Source: Nostoc sp. CHAB 5715 (GTDB taxonomy: Bacteria; Cyanobacteriota; Cyanobacteriia; Cyanobacteriales; Nostocaceae). Taken from it: a stretch of 5,245 bases of DNA. A program made the position numbers and the translations under genes. This document shows, piece after piece, positions 4,793 to 5,245 of the stretch (positions are counted from its first letter, which is position 1; every line of letters begins with the position of its first letter). The DNA lies in NCBI RefSeq assembly GCF_020829685.1, contig NZ_JAIVFR010000535.1, forward strand, positions 1 through 5,245. The letters are read 5' to 3'. The notes beneath the pieces are model-generated. The model had not been told where the DNA came from. It made no database searches and saw nothing but the letters and a program-made list of their open reading frames with translations.

Positions 4793-5245
4793 TTATTGCC
4801 CTGCTGTAGATATCTGCTGTCTAACCCAAGTACGGAAAGCACGAGTTGCTGCTATTTGTCCAACTTTCTTGCTTTCTTGGATAAATCGGGGAATCTCTGT
4901 TACCAGCACAGGCGCAAAAGTTGGGCTGCGATCGCTTTGCGAGTATTGTCCACTGTTAAGGACGTAGATTCTTAAGACATTTCCGTTATACCGCCAGAAT
5001 TCTGGGACTCCCATTGAAGCATAAAGGCTTAACTTGTCTATCTTAGGTCTGGAATATTCCACTTCCAGTACTATGTCTGGTGGTGGGTCTGTATTCAGGT
5101 CAATATTTTCTTTGTTGCGGACTAACAATTCATTTTGGATATAGTAACTACTGTCCGGTTCACCTCCTTGCTCTAAATCATCCCGCGTCATAGTCAACGA
5201 GCCAGCGCTTTTAACTTCTAAACCAAATTCTTCACACAGCACAAG
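4793..5245 (-). CDS. Uma2 family (DUF820) endonuclease-like protein, C-terminal part
   Basis: The 150 codons present are the C-terminal portion; the frame is open through the right edge (LVLCEEFGLEV...), so the start lies outside the window. Uma2 proteins have a restriction-endonuclease-like (PD-(D/E)xK) fold and are greatly expanded in cyanobacteria; their biological role is largely unknown. The core signature is visible: GGEPDSSYYIQN, then IDLNTDPPPDIVLEVEYS with the acidic D...E.E cluster on adjacent strands, followed by Lys in RPKIDKLSLYASMGVPEFWRYNG, the usual helix and Y/W strand. The last 40 residues (from FAPVLVTEIPRF to ISTAGQ) form the usual helical tail. GTG at 5242 could be misread as a start but would remove the N-terminal strands. 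It is the first gene visible of the probable unit with rsmE and the TPR gene. Confidence 0.9.
   Translation of the reverse strand, partial: LVLCEEFGLEVKSAGSLTMTRDDLEQGGEPDSSYYIQNELLVRNKENIDLNTDPPPDIVLEVEYSRPKIDKLSLYASMGVPEFWRYNGNVLRIYVLNSGQYSQSDRSPTFAPVLVTEIPRFIQESKKVGQIAATRAFRTWVRQQISTAGQ

Noticed and set aside
4133..4967. Three plus-strand open frames (4133-4429, 4448-4699, 4749-4967)
   Set aside because: All are shadows of rsmE and the Uma2 gene, without ribosome-binding sites or recognisable domains.
4793..5245. Defence or toxin system around the Uma2-like gene
   Set aside because: Uma2 genes are abundant and usually solitary in cyanobacteria; its visible partner is the housekeeping gene rsmE, and no antitoxin, methyltransferase of the restriction type or mobile-element gene is present.

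Overview
The window looks like chromosomal DNA of a filamentous cyanobacterium of the Nostoc/Anabaena type. The evidence is eight copies of the HIP1 octamer GCGATCGC, short tandem heptamer repeats (GACTTTT, CATTTGT and AATTACG-type), small dispersed palindromes of the kind common in Nostocales, and a gene set (Uma2, RsmE, a TPR protein, a small Ala/Lys-rich protein) that is typical there. The species cannot be named from the sequence alone.

Layout, left to right. A minus-strand alpha/beta-hydrolase of the triacylglycerol-lipase type (202-837) is followed by about 650 bp without a convincing gene (838-1484). That stretch holds a repeat cluster on its left side and several dyads on its right side, leading into the only plus-strand gene, a 174-residue Ala/Lys-rich protein (1485-2009). 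This gene ends at a perfect 24-bp palindrome, probably a shared terminator for convergent transcription. On the other side lies the wreck of a VIT/VWA-domain protein gene (2053-2756, minus), which survives as three pieces in three reading frames. A 100-bp block of dispersed repeats (2757-2856) sits where its 5' part should be, and this block also carries the stop codon of the next gene. Upstream on the minus strand are a TPR protein (2854-3918), the 16S rRNA m3U1498 methyltransferase gene rsmE (3979-4779), and the C-terminal 150 codons of a Uma2-family nuclease-like gene that runs off the right edge (4793-5245).

The three right-hand genes are co-directional with gaps of 13 and 60 nt, so they probably form a transcription unit Uma2 -> rsmE -> TPR. 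Nothing suggests they share a pathway. The lipase and the 174-residue protein are separate units.

I see no clearly new multi-gene system. The most distinctive theme is the activity of small dispersed repeats. Related modules occur in an intergenic region, at the break point of a pseudogene, and inside the open reading frame of the conserved enzyme gene rsmE, where they are translated as an extra segment of about 35 residues just before the cofactor-binding loop.
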